A stretch of 11,005 nt of DNA from Fusobacteriota bacterium (lineage in GTDB: Bacteria > Fusobacteriota > Fusobacteriia > Fusobacteriales > Fusobacteriaceae): assembly GCA_023389595.1 (NCBI GenBank), contig JAEWEF010000062.1:1-11005 (forward strand). Reading direction: 5' to 3'. The stretch's first letter is position 1. Each line of letters begins with the position of its first letter. This document shows, piece after piece, positions 1-6,884 of this stretch. The notes under the pieces were generated by a model. That model was not told the origin of the DNA and searched no databases. It worked only from the letters and a program-made list of their open reading frames with translations. Made by a program: the position numbers and the translations under genes.

Positions 1-73
1 TATTATATTTGGTGTTAGTCCAGCAAGAAAAGCTGCTAAATTAAATCCTATAGATGCTTTAAGAAGTGAATAG
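1..73 (+). CDS. C-terminal end of a FtsX/MacB-type ABC transporter permease (5' partial)
   Basis: The window opens inside a reading frame (phase starting at base 2) that ends at a TAG at 71-73. The 24 visible residues include GVSPARKAAKLNPIDALRSE. This matches the characteristic cytoplasmic tail of FtsX/MacB-like permeases (G-x-x-PA-xx-A-xx-L-x-P-x-x-ALR-x-E), which follows the last membrane helix. Such permeases work with an ABC ATPase to extrude peptides or lipoproteins, or act as mechanotransmission complexes at the membrane; the substrate cannot be told from the tail alone. The gene runs towards the zinc-uptake operon and shares a bidirectional terminator with it. Its start and its ATPase partner lie outside the window. 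The family is fairly sure from the tail motif; the specific function is unknown. Confidence 0.8.
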   Translation, partial: IIFGVSPARKAAKLNPIDALRSE

Positions 74-131
74 AATTTTTAAGATTAGTAAAATATTTTT
101 GATTCATAATTTATAATTTATTAAAAAATTA

Positions 132-169
132 AAAATAAAAAGGGAGTTTAAAAACTCCCTATTTTTTTT
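132..169. terminator. Bidirectional intrinsic terminator between the ABC permease gene and znuB
   Basis: A perfect inverted repeat at 141-160 (AGGGAGTT paired with AACTCCCT around a TAAA loop) is flanked by an A-rich run at 132-140 and a T-run at 162-169. It therefore has a U-tail when transcribed from either side, as expected between two convergent genes. The znuB stop codon (148-150) lies inside the hairpin, so the last sense codons of znuB form part of the stem. Confidence 0.88.
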
Positions 170-942
170 ATACTCATATTTATAAAAAAACAAATAACTA
201 ATATTACTACTATTGTTCCTCCTGGTCTCAAAGAAAAATAGTATGATAATACTAAACCCAATATTGTAGAAAATAGAGCATATATTATTGCAATAATTAT
301 GGTGCTTTTAAAACTTCTAGAAATTTGCATAGATGCAGCAATTGGAATTACTATATAAGAAGATATCATTAAAGCTCCCACAGTTCTAGCTGATACAGCT
401 ATTGTAATACCAACTAATATAGACATTATAAAATTTATTAAATTAACTTTTATTCCAGAAATTATTGCTCCCTCTTCATCAAAAATAATATAGAATAATT
501 CTTTGTATAGAGCTATAAAAGTTAAAGTTACAACTAAAAATATAATAAATATCAATTTCACTTCTGAATTTGATATTGCAACTATGCTACCAAATAAAAA
601 ACTATTAAATGAAGTTGTATTTTTAATAAAACTGGATAGAACTCCTGCTAGACCAATTCCAAGAGATGTAATTATTGCTATTGATATTTCAGAATATTTT
701 TCTATTCTCTTTCTTAATACTTCTATACTCATAGCAGCAATCACACAAGCAAAAAATGCTCCTAATAAGGGATTTATACCAATTAAAAATCCCACAGCAA
801 TACCACTAAGAGATGCATGAGAAAGTGCATCTCCCATCATAGAAAGTCTCTTTAAAACTAAAAAACTTCCAATGCAAGGAACCATAATAGATAATAATAT
901 TCCAACAAAAAATGCCTTTTGCATAAATTCATATTGTAACAT
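148..942 (-). CDS. znuB: Zinc/manganese ABC transporter, membrane permease (ABC-3 family)
   Basis: This is the membrane subunit of a metal uptake transporter, forming the channel that passes Zn(II) (or Mn(II)) delivered by ZnuA and powered by ZnuC. The 264 residues are mostly hydrophobic with seven to nine likely membrane helices, the usual size for the family. Family signatures visible are the early cytoplasmic-loop segment RLSMMGDALSHASLSG (about residues 32-47), GALMISSYIVIP (about 190-201), and a late YYFSLRPGG segment corresponding to the usual YYLxLPPG. The start ATG overlaps the end of znuC by 14 bases. The sequence AAGGTGG about 8 bases upstream serves as ribosome binding site, so translation is probably coupled. 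It is the last gene of the operon and its stop codon sits in the terminator hairpin. The family is certain; zinc rather than manganese is inferred from the His-rich loop of ZnuA. Confidence 0.93.
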   Translation of the reverse strand: MLQYEFMQKAFFVGILLSIMVPCIGSFLVLKRLSMMGDALSHASLSGIAVGFLIGINPLLGAFFACVIAAMSIEVLRKRIEKYSEISIAIITSLGIGLAGVLSSFIKNTTSFNSFLFGSIVAISNSEVKLIFIIFLVVTLTFIALYKELFYIIFDEEGAIISGIKVNLINFIMSILVGITIAVSARTVGALMISSYIVIPIAASMQISRSFKSTIIIAIIYALFSTILGLVLSYYFSLRPGGTIVVILVICFFINMSIKKIGSF

Positions 943-1573
943 CTTTTATGCCACCTTCTTCTATCAAAAGTATTCTGCTACAAAATTTTTTCACATTAAT
1001 TATATCGTGACTGATCATAATTATTGTTATGTTTTGTTCTTCATTTAACTTAATTAGTATATTAAATAAATCTTCTACAGATTCTTTATCTAACCAATTT
1101 GTTGGCTCGTCAAGTATTATTATTTCTGGCTCTTTAACAATAGCTTTAGCTATCATAACTCTCTGTCTTTGTCCACCAGATAGTTCCCCTATCATTTTAT
1201 TAGAATAGTCTAACATATTCACTTTCATTAAAGCTTTTTTAACTTTTTCTATATGCTCCTTTTTAGGAAATTTAAAAATTCCTATATCCTTAGTTAAGCT
1301 TAACATTACAATTTCAAATACGGTTGCAGGAAAGTATTCAGAATGATTATTTTGCCCAACATAAGAAATTTCATTGCAATTTCTACTTATAATTCCTTTA
1401 TAATTTTTTAATCTTCCAAGAATTATTTTTATAAGTGTAGTTTTACCAGATCCATTTGATCCTATAATCGCTAAAAAATCTCCTGAAATTACTTTAAGAT
1501 TAACATTATTGAGTATATTTTTTTTATCATTATAAGCAAAACTCAAATTTTTTATTTCCACTAATTCTTTCAT
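929..1573 (-). CDS. znuC: Zinc/manganese ABC transporter, ATP-binding protein
   Basis: This is the cytoplasmic ATPase that drives metal import through ZnuB. All nucleotide-binding elements are present in the 214 residues: Walker A GSNGSGKT (38-45), Q-loop glutamine (Q74), ABC signature LSGGQ (131-135), Walker B IIILDEP (151-157), D-loop around NWLD (159-162) and the H-loop histidine in SHD (H189). The length is at the short end for the family. Its ATG shares one base with the znuA stop (TAATG), a classic translational-coupling arrangement; an AAGG element lies a little far upstream, inside znuA. The gene ends in TGA and overlaps znuB by 14 bases. With znuA before it and znuB after it, the assignment as a metal-family ABC ATPase is secure; zinc is preferred to manganese only by inference. 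Confidence 0.93.
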   Translation of the reverse strand: MKELVEIKNLSFAYNDKKNILNNVNLKVISGDFLAIIGSNGSGKTTLIKIILGRLKNYKGIISRNCNEISYVGQNNHSEYFPATVFEIVMLSLTKDIGIFKFPKKEHIEKVKKALMKVNMLDYSNKMIGELSGGQRQRVMIAKAIVKEPEIIILDEPTNWLDKESVEDLFNILIKLNEEQNITIIMISHDIINVKKFCSRILLIEEGGIKDVTI

Positions 1574-2577
1574 TATTTAGATAAAGCCTTTTTCAAAGAT
1601 GACAAATTATCCTCCATAATAGATAGATAATCTTTACCGCTTGCTATTTCTGATTCTGTTAATCCTTCTATTGGATTTAACATGTCTGTTTCAGCTCCAG
1701 TTTCTCTAGCAATTGCCTCTGCAACTTTTGGACTAGCTAAACTTTCAAAGAAAATGACTTTTACATTATTTGCTTTAACATAATCTACTATTTCTTTCAT
1801 TTTTTTAGGAGTTGGTTCTGATTCTGCAAAAACTCCTTCTATTCCTAGTTGATTTAATCCGTAATCTCTACATAAGTAAGCAAAAGCTTCGTGGGCTACT
1901 ACTATATTTCTTCCTTTAAATTCTGCTAATTCTTTAGTATATTTTTCATCAAGTGCTGCTAATTCTTTAGAAAATTCTTTATAATTTTCTTCATAAAATT
2001 CTGCTTTATCTGGATTAATTTCTATTAATTTATCCTTTATACTTTTAGAAATAATATCAGCATTTTTTAAACTTAACCAAATATGTGGATCATATTCTCC
2101 ATGATGGTGATGATGATGTTCATGATCGTGTTCGTCGTGGTCATGATCGTCGTGATGATGATGGTGATGATGTTCGTGGTCATGATCGTGATCGTGTTCT
2201 TCATCTTCTTCATTTCTTATTAAATCTACATTAGAAGAAGTAACAAGTGTTTTTAAATTTTTATTTGATAAACTTTCAAGTACATCTTCAGCCCAAGGTT
2301 CCATTCCAGCTCCATTATAGACAAATAAATCTGCTTTTTCAAAAAGTGTAATATCTTTTGCTGTTGGCTCCCAATCGTGAGGCTCTGCTCCTGGCGGAAT
2401 AATATTTATAACTTCTACCGTATCCTTAGCAATTTTTTCTACAAAATCATAAATAGGATAATTACTTGTAACAACTACAGGTTTTTGTGCAACGACTTCC
2501 TCATTTTTTTTGCCACAAGAAATAAACAATAATACCATTAAAGATAGAAGTAATAAAGACTTCAATACTTTTTTCAT
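1573..2577 (-). CDS. znuA: Zinc-binding lipoprotein of the ZnuABC transporter, with a long His-rich loop
   Basis: This is the extracytoplasmic solute-binding protein (cluster A-I family) that captures zinc and hands it to ZnuB. The N-terminus is a lipoprotein signal: KK, a hydrophobic stretch, then FISC with the lipidated cysteine at residue 21. Metal-ligand positions are recognisable: H67 in PPGAEPHDWEPT, H165 in DPHIWLS, H229 in VVAHEAFAYL, and a candidate acidic ligand D298 in GAETDML. Between the first two lies a charged loop (about 123-160) with 21 histidines in residues 128-159, typical of zinc rather than manganese binding proteins but unusually dense. The 334-residue length is normal once the loop is counted. 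AGGGGGT, one mismatch from the consensus, lies 10 bases before the ATG. A strong predicted promoter precedes it, making this the first gene of the operon. Zur-type control is likely by analogy, but no clear Zur box was found. Confidence 0.95.
   Translation of the reverse strand: MKKVLKSLLLLSLMVLLFISCGKKNEEVVAQKPVVVTSNYPIYDFVEKIAKDTVEVINIIPPGAEPHDWEPTAKDITLFEKADLFVYNGAGMEPWAEDVLESLSNKNLKTLVTSSNVDLIRNEEDEEHDHDHDHEHHHHHHHDDHDHDEHDHEHHHHHHGEYDPHIWLSLKNADIISKSIKDKLIEINPDKAEFYEENYKEFSKELAALDEKYTKELAEFKGRNIVVAHEAFAYLCRDYGLNQLGIEGVFAESEPTPKKMKEIVDYVKANNVKVIFFESLASPKVAEAIARETGAETDMLNPIEGLTESEIASGKDYLSIMEDNLSSLKKALSK
2101..2196 (-). repeat. His/Asp-rich low-complexity repeat in znuA
   Basis: These 32 codons encode residues 128-159 of ZnuA, of which 21 are His and the rest Asp or Glu. 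The tract looks like two imperfect copies of one unit: alternating His-Asp, then a Glu, then a run of 7 or 6 histidines. The DNA shows the same duplication as similar blocks of CAT/CAC and GAT/GAC/GAA codons. It is more GC-rich than the surrounding gene and is a likely site of replication slippage in multiples of three. Confidence 0.85.
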
Positions 2578-2613
2578 TTCAACAAATACCCCCTATATTT
2601 TATTATAAAAGAT

Positions 2614-2642
2614 ATTATATTCCAAAGTATACATTTTTACAA
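2614..2642 (-). promoter_or_regulatory. Predicted sigma-70-type promoter of the znuACB operon
   Basis: Read on the minus strand, TTGTAA (2637-2642) is separated by exactly 17 bases from a perfect TATAAT (2614-2619). Transcription would start near 2607, giving a leader of about 30 bases before the znuA ATG. A second TATAAT at 2602-2607 has no good -35 partner. The promoter lies wholly in the 97-base gap after the HAD gene, so znuACB can be transcribed independently even though the two units are co-directional and no terminator is visible between them. Confidence 0.7.
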
Positions 2643-2643
2643 T

Positions 2644-2657
2644 ACCCGTTACCCGTT
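2644..2657. repeat. Tandem 7-bp repeat next to the znu promoter, possible operator
   Basis: ACCCGTT occurs twice head to tail (2644-2650 and 2651-2657), two bases upstream of the predicted -35 box of znuA. It is one of the few GC-containing motifs in a very AT-rich gap. The position fits a regulator site. On the minus strand the block TTAACGGGTAAC only loosely resembles streptococcal AdcR boxes, and it is not the palindrome expected for Zur/Fur. An operator role is a guess from position. Confidence 0.35.
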
Positions 2658-2674
2658 AATAGTTATTCTTAAAT

Positions 2675-3406
2675 TTAATACTTCAGTATGTTTACATCCG
2701 TATTAAATTCGTAAATTGCATCTTTTCTTTCTACTATTATTTTTGTATTACTTTTTAAATATTCATCTTCCTTTATTTTTGTAAGTAATTCAAAACTTGG
2801 ATTTATAGCTACTGGATTCCCAACAGCTTTCAGCATGCTAAAATCTCCATTAGTATCTCCATAAGCATAGCTACTTTCCATATCAATATCATATTTATTT
2901 ATATAATAATCTATCGCTTCTTTTTTATGAATTGAATCCCACATAGGTTTTACAATTTCACCAGATAAAGTATTAGTTTTTTTATTTATACCATATTGTG
3001 ATCCACAAAAATCTTCTACACCAAATTTTTTTGCCATTCTCGAAACTAAGAAATCTGGACTACCAGATATAAAAATTACTTTATGTTTATTTTCTTGATG
3101 AAATTTTATTCTTTCTCTTGTATAAGTATAAACTTTATTACCATTTAGATAAACAACTTGATCAGATATAAAATCATTGTATGAAATTGGCAATCCTTTT
3201 ATTGATTTTACATAAGATTCAACAAGATGTTGTAAGTAGTTATCATAATCTCCTTTCCTTTCTTCCCATAATTTATAAACTGGTGCGACATTAATATTAT
3301 ACTCTTTGGAATCTAACAATTCATATTTTATTAATTTTTTAAAGTGTTCTATAAGTAATGAATTTCTATATATAGTTCCATCTATATCAAAAAATGCAGC
3401 TATCAT
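2675..3406 (-). CDS. HAD-superfamily phosphatase, subfamily IB (SerB-like), substrate unknown
   Basis: This is a predicted cytoplasmic Mg-dependent phosphohydrolase of 243 residues. Motif I is DIDGT (7-11, nucleophile D7 and acid/base D9), motif II is ISGSP (113-117, S114), motif III is probably K161 or K162, and motif IV is GDTNGD (183-188, D184/D188). The long insert between motifs I and II (about residues 20-100) is the helical C1 cap typical of HAD-IB enzymes, the group containing phosphoserine phosphatase and phosphatidylglycerophosphatase-C-like proteins. The sequence does not show which substrate applies, and no serine-biosynthesis or phospholipid gene is adjacent. AAGGAGT lies shortly before the ATG, supporting the start. 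It is transcribed divergently from the GH13 gene and runs towards znuA, which has its own promoter 97 bases further on, so co-function with zinc uptake is not implied. Confidence 0.87.
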   Translation of the reverse strand: MIAAFFDIDGTIYRNSLLIEHFKKLIKYELLDSKEYNINVAPVYKLWEERKGDYDNYLQHLVESYVKSIKGLPISYNDFISDQVVYLNGNKVYTYTRERIKFHQENKHKVIFISGSPDFLVSRMAKKFGVEDFCGSQYGINKKTNTLSGEIVKPMWDSIHKKEAIDYYINKYDIDMESSYAYGDTNGDFSMLKAVGNPVAINPSFELLTKIKEDEYLKSNTKIIVERKDAIYEFNTDVNILKY

Positions 3407-3433
3407 TTAGTTACTCCTTTATTTTTTTATGAT

Positions 3434-3462
3434 ATTTTACTACTTTTTTTAAATTAAGTAAA
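3434..3462 (-). promoter_or_regulatory. Predicted promoter of the HAD phosphatase gene
   Basis: On the minus strand TTTACT (3457-3462, 4 of 6 consensus bases) lies 17 bases upstream of TAAAAT (3434-3439, 5 of 6). Transcription would begin near 3427, leaving a very short leader of about 20 bases that still includes the AAGGAGT ribosome binding site. The surrounding AT-richness makes chance matches likely. Confidence 0.45.
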
Positions 3463-3491
3463 ACTATATATAAATTAATTAAGTTGTTGTA

Positions 3492-3520
3492 TTGTTAAAA
3501 AATATAAATAGTGTTAAAAT
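3492..3520 (+). promoter_or_regulatory. Predicted promoter of the GH13-malQ operon
   Basis: TTGTTA (3492-3497) and TAAAAT (3515-3520) are separated by exactly 17 bases and face the GH13 gene. The expected start is near 3527, giving a leader of about 27 bases that ends in AAGGAG (3543-3548), 5 bases before the ATG. It is back to back with the HAD gene promoter. No catabolite-response (cre) element or other operator could be recognised in this 147-base gap. Confidence 0.6.
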
Positions 3521-3553
3521 AATTCAAACAATCATGTAATTTAAGGAGATAAA

Positions 3554-5407
3554 ATGTTATTTTTCGAATACAATCCATTAAAAGACAAAACACCTAAAAA
3601 CGCTGCACATTTAAACGAACAAATAAGTATTAAATGTAAAATACTTAAATCATACTCTAAAAATGCAGCAGTAACATTATATGTAAGAGATGATAATGGA
3701 AATATGGCTTTAGAAAAAAATATGAACTTGTTTAAGGAGGATAACAAATATTCATATTACGAGATAAATTTTTCATTTGATTGTATAGGAATTTATTTCT
3801 ATCATTTTATATTAAAAAATGATTTTGTTGACACCAAATTAGGCCACAATAAATATAGAGTAACCGATCACAACTTTTCAGAATGGCAATTAACCGTCTG
3901 TAAAAAAGATTACAAAACTCCATCTAAATTTAAAGGATGTGTGATGTATCAAATATTTCCAGATAGATTTTATAGAGATGTTGATTACATTCCAAAATTA
4001 TCTAAAAATGAAAACGAAAGAATAAAAAGATATGATTGGGGTGGAATTCCTAATTCTTCTTTAGATACGCCAAATTATTCTGCAAAAGATTTTTTTCTCG
4101 GAAATTTATCTGGTATAGAAAAAAAATTAGATTATTTAAAAAGTTTAAATATAAGTCTTCTATATCTTAATCCCATATTTGAAAGTGCAGAAAATCATAG
4201 ATATTCAACAGCTGATTATTTTACTATAGATGGATATTTAGGAGATAATAATATATTCAAAAATTTTGTCAAAAATTTTAAAGAAAACAATATAGGAATC
4301 ATACTTGACGGAGTTTTTTCTCACACTGGATCAGACAGTATTTATTTCAACAAAAATAAACACTACAACAGTATAGGTGCATACAATTCTATAGATTCAA
4401 AGTATTTTGATTGGTACAATTTTTATTCTTATCCTGATAAATATGAATCTTGGTGGGGGTTTTCGAATTTACCAACTATAAACAAAAACAATGAAGAGTT
4501 CTCTAAATTTATAAATTCCGAGAATGGTGTAATAAACTATTGGAATTCTTTAGGAATATCAGGTTGGAGACTAGATGTAGTCGATGAATTACCTAAAAAA
4601 TTTGTAGAAGAATTAAGAATTGCAGTTAAAAGAAATGATAACGATAATTTAATTATAGGAGAAGTTTGGGAAAACGCTTCCAATAAAATAAGTTATGGTA
4701 CAAGAAGACAATATCTTTTAGGGAATCAACTTGATTCAGTAATGAACTATCCTTGGAGAAATGCTATAATAAATTTTGTAAACACAAAAAATGTTCATGA
4801 ATTTAAATATCAGATTGAAAATATAATAGATACTTATCCTAAAGAAACTTTAGATTGTGTTATGAATTTTTTATCAACACACGATACTGTAAGAGCAATA
4901 TTGGAACTTGCGATAGATATTAAATCATTCCCTAATCACAAAAAACGTGATTTTGTTTTGGACGAAAGTGAATATAAAATTGCTAAATCAAAATTTAAAA
5001 TTGCTTCATTTATACAGTTTACTCTTCCTGGAATACCATGTATATACTATGGTGATGAAATAGGAATGTATGGTTTTGCTGACCCATTTAATAGAAAATG
5101 TTTCGAGTGGGATAAAATAGATTATGAGTTGTTAAACTTCTTTATTGAACTAACTAAAATGAGAGAAAATTACAAAAAAGATTTTACGGATGATTTTAAT
5201 TTTATTTTTGCTGAGAACCATTGCATAATATATTCAATAGGAAAATTAATTGCAATCATAAATCTTAATGATGAAAATATTTATTTTAAAGATATAAATA
5301 CCAATTTAAATTATTATGAAAAAATATTTGGAAGTGGAGAAATAGAAATTACTAAGCTTGGAACTATCGTGTCTGGAAATTCTTATATGCTTATCGAAAG
5401 GAAATAA
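3554..5407 (+). CDS. Cytoplasmic glycoside hydrolase family 13 (neopullulanase/alpha-glucosidase-like)
   Basis: This enzyme hydrolyses alpha-glucosidic bonds in maltodextrins or glycogen/pullulan-type glucans. The 617 residues show an N-terminal Ig-like (CBM34-like) domain (about 1-115), a GH13 (beta/alpha)8 barrel (about 125-535) opening with MYQIFPDRF, and a C-terminal beta domain (about 540-617). The conserved regions are present: I DGVFSHT (D252, H257), II GWRLDVVDE (nucleophile D341), III IIGEVW (acid/base E370) and IV FLSTHDT (D444). The DGVFSHTG variant and the DSVMNYPWR segment resemble a clostridial-type GH13 group annotated as alpha-glycosidase or neopullulanase. There is no signal peptide, so the substrate must be imported or internal (glycogen). 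AAGGAG lies 5 bases before the ATG. MalQ follows 2 bases downstream, making a two-gene alpha-glucan operon. Exact specificity (neopullulanase, cyclomaltodextrinase, maltogenic amylase) cannot be settled from sequence. Confidence 0.92.
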   Translation: MLFFEYNPLKDKTPKNAAHLNEQISIKCKILKSYSKNAAVTLYVRDDNGNMALEKNMNLFKEDNKYSYYEINFSFDCIGIYFYHFILKNDFVDTKLGHNKYRVTDHNFSEWQLTVCKKDYKTPSKFKGCVMYQIFPDRFYRDVDYIPKLSKNENERIKRYDWGGIPNSSLDTPNYSAKDFFLGNLSGIEKKLDYLKSLNISLLYLNPIFESAENHRYSTADYFTIDGYLGDNNIFKNFVKNFKENNIGIILDGVFSHTGSDSIYFNKNKHYNSIGAYNSIDSKYFDWYNFYSYPDKYESWWGFSNLPTINKNNEEFSKFINSENGVINYWNSLGISGWRLDVVDELPKKFVEELRIAVKRNDNDNLIIGEVWENASNKISYGTRRQYLLGNQLDSVMNYPWRNAIINFVNTKNVHEFKYQIENIIDTYPKETLDCVMNFLSTHDTVRAILELAIDIKSFPNHKKRDFVLDESEYKIAKSKFKIASFIQFTLPGIPCIYYGDEIGMYGFADPFNRKCFEWDKIDYELLNFFIELTKMRENYKKDFTDDFNFIFAENHCIIYSIGKLIAIINLNDENIYFKDINTNLNYYEKIFGSGEIEITKLGTIVSGNSYMLIERK

Positions 5408-5409
5408 CT

Positions 5410-6846
5410 ATGAAAAGAAAAAGTGGAATATTGATGCATATAACATCTCTACCTAGTGATTATGGTATAGGAAGTCTTGGAAAAACAGCTTATGATTTTG
5501 TTGACTTTTTAGAACGTGCAGGTCAAAAAGTATGGCAAATACTCCCTATAAATTATACCCTAGAAAGTGAAAATTTTTCTCCATACAAATCTACTTCACC
5601 ATTTTCATCTAACTACGATCTGATAGATTTAGAAATTTTAAAATCTGAAGGTTTTATAGATGAAATTGATATACCTTTTCAAGAATTTGATGACAGATAC
5701 GTTAATTATCCAGAAGTTAGAAAAAATAAAAATAGAATTTTAAAAGAAGCTTTTAAAAGATATGATCTAATTCCAAAGGATGAAATAAAAAAATTTTTAA
5801 GTGTTAATTCTTACTGGATAAATGACTATGTAACTTTTATGGCTTTATATGAAAAAAATAATTTTGAAGATTTTGACAAATGGAAAATTTTTGAAAGGTC
5901 TGAATATACGGAAAAATTTTATATTTTTTTAGAATATATATTTCATAAACAGTGGAAAAATTTAAAAAAATATGCTAACTCAAAAGGCGTAGAAATTTTT
6001 GGTGATATACCTATATACATTTCAGAAAATAGTTCAGATTTCTATTTTAAAAGAAATCTTTTCTTGGTAGATGAAAATAAAAATCCAAAAATGATAGCCG
6101 GTGTGCCACCGGATAATTTTTCAGAAGATGGACAAGTTTGGGGAAATCCTCTGTATAATTGGGATGAAATGAAAAAAGACGATTATAAATGGTGGTTCGA
6201 AAGAATCAAACATTCTTTTATCTTTTTCGATATAGTTCGAATCGATCATTTTAGAGCATTTGATAAATACTATGCCATAGATAAAAAAACAATGGATGCA
6301 AAAAATGGAAAATGGTTTGACGGACCAGGAAAAATTTTTTTTGATAAACTAAAAGATAAATTTGGAAATTTAAAAATTGTTGTAGAAGATTTAGGTATCA
6401 TTACTGAAAGCACAAAAAAATTAGTTGAGTATACTGGATATCCTAACATGAAAATTTTACAATTTGCGTTCGATAATGATGCTACCAACGAACATCTTCC
6501 ACACAATTATAAAAATAACTGCGTTTGCTATACTGGAACTCACGATAACAAAACGGTAAAACAATGGTTAGAAACTGAACCAAATTATAAAATCGATTAT
6601 GCAAAAAAATATCTAAAACTTGATTCTTATAATATATATTCTCAAGGATTTATTGATGCCGCTTTATCTTCCGTGTCTTTTATAAGTATAATTCCTATAC
6701 AGGATTGGATGGATTATGGAGCATTTGCAAGATTAAACGAACCGGGAAATGTAAACGGAGCTTGGAAATTCAGATTAAAAAAATTCGAATTCAATGATTG
6801 GCTAGCAGATATAATAAAAGAAAAAACTAAATTTTATGGAAGATAA
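5410..6846 (+). CDS. malQ: 4-alpha-glucanotransferase (amylomaltase, GH77)
   Basis: MalQ transfers maltodextrin segments between acceptors, releasing glucose and building longer chains in cytoplasmic maltose/glycogen metabolism. GH77 hallmarks run through all 478 residues: RKSGILMHITSLPSDYGIGS at the N-terminus, SPYKSTSPFSSN (57-68), GDIPIYI (198-204), GVPPDNFSEDGQVWGNPLYNW (231-251), and catalytic residues D279 in VRIDHFRAF, E326 in VVEDLG and D379 in TGTHDN. The C-terminal R-x-N-x-P-G block is kept, with AWKFR in place of the usual NWxWR. The length is slightly below the usual 500 or so. The gene begins 2 bases after the GH13 stop, with AAAGGA inside the end of that gene as ribosome binding site, so the two are co-transcribed. 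No maltodextrin phosphorylase or maltose transporter gene lies in the window. The assignment is secure. Confidence 0.96.
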   Translation: MKRKSGILMHITSLPSDYGIGSLGKTAYDFVDFLERAGQKVWQILPINYTLESENFSPYKSTSPFSSNYDLIDLEILKSEGFIDEIDIPFQEFDDRYVNYPEVRKNKNRILKEAFKRYDLIPKDEIKKFLSVNSYWINDYVTFMALYEKNNFEDFDKWKIFERSEYTEKFYIFLEYIFHKQWKNLKKYANSKGVEIFGDIPIYISENSSDFYFKRNLFLVDENKNPKMIAGVPPDNFSEDGQVWGNPLYNWDEMKKDDYKWWFERIKHSFIFFDIVRIDHFRAFDKYYAIDKKTMDAKNGKWFDGPGKIFFDKLKDKFGNLKIVVEDLGIITESTKKLVEYTGYPNMKILQFAFDNDATNEHLPHNYKNNCVCYTGTHDNKTVKQWLETEPNYKIDYAKKYLKLDSYNIYSQGFIDAALSSVSFISIIPIQDWMDYGAFARLNEPGNVNGAWKFRLKKFEFNDWLADIIKEKTKFYGR

Positions 6847-6884
6847 AAAAAGCACCTAATCTTTAATTAGATAGGTGCTTTTTT
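6846..6884. terminator. Bidirectional intrinsic terminator between malQ and the lipase-like gene
   Basis: The strong hairpin AAAAAAGCACCTA paired with TAGGTGCTTTTTT has a short, partly paired loop and lies in the 36-base gap between two convergent genes. The A-run at 6845-6851 becomes a U-run on the minus strand and the T-run at 6879-6884 serves the plus strand, so it can stop both malQ transcription and the pgpH operon. The lipase-like gene's stop codon (6883-6885) overlaps the end of the hairpin tail. Confidence 0.92.

Noticed and set aside
503..820. Open frame of 105 codons on the plus strand inside znuB
   Set aside because: It lies antisense to a clear ABC-3 permease gene, has no ribosome binding site and encodes no recognisable protein; it is a shadow of the membrane-protein codon pattern.
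2101..2196. CRISPR-like or microsatellite locus in the repetitive tract
   Set aside because: The repeat is a codon-phase His/Asp tract within an intact znuA frame; there are no spacers or repeat-spacer periodicity.
2644..2660. AdcR or Zur box upstream of znuA
   Set aside because: The TTAACGGGTAAC block departs from the AdcR palindrome at several key positions and no Zur-type inverted repeat is present; it is kept only as a possible operator of unknown type.
2578..2674. Terminator or riboswitch between the HAD gene and znuA
   Set aside because: No stable hairpin with a T-run and no recognisable riboswitch core are visible in this 97-base gap; it is accounted for by a promoter and ribosome binding site.
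3734..3740. Perfect AAGGAGG inside the GH13 gene, possible internal start
   Set aside because: No in-frame ATG, GTG or TTG follows at a usable distance, and the N-terminal domain upstream is genuine; it encodes Lys-Glu-Asp in frame.
3541..3747. Open frame of 68 codons on the minus strand over the start of the GH13 gene
   Set aside because: It is antisense to the GH13 N-terminal domain, has no recognisable motif, and covers that gene's ribosome binding site; a chance frame.
6270..6506. Open frame of 78 codons on the minus strand inside malQ
   Set aside because: It is antisense to the catalytic part of a well-supported GH77 gene, with no homology or translation signal.
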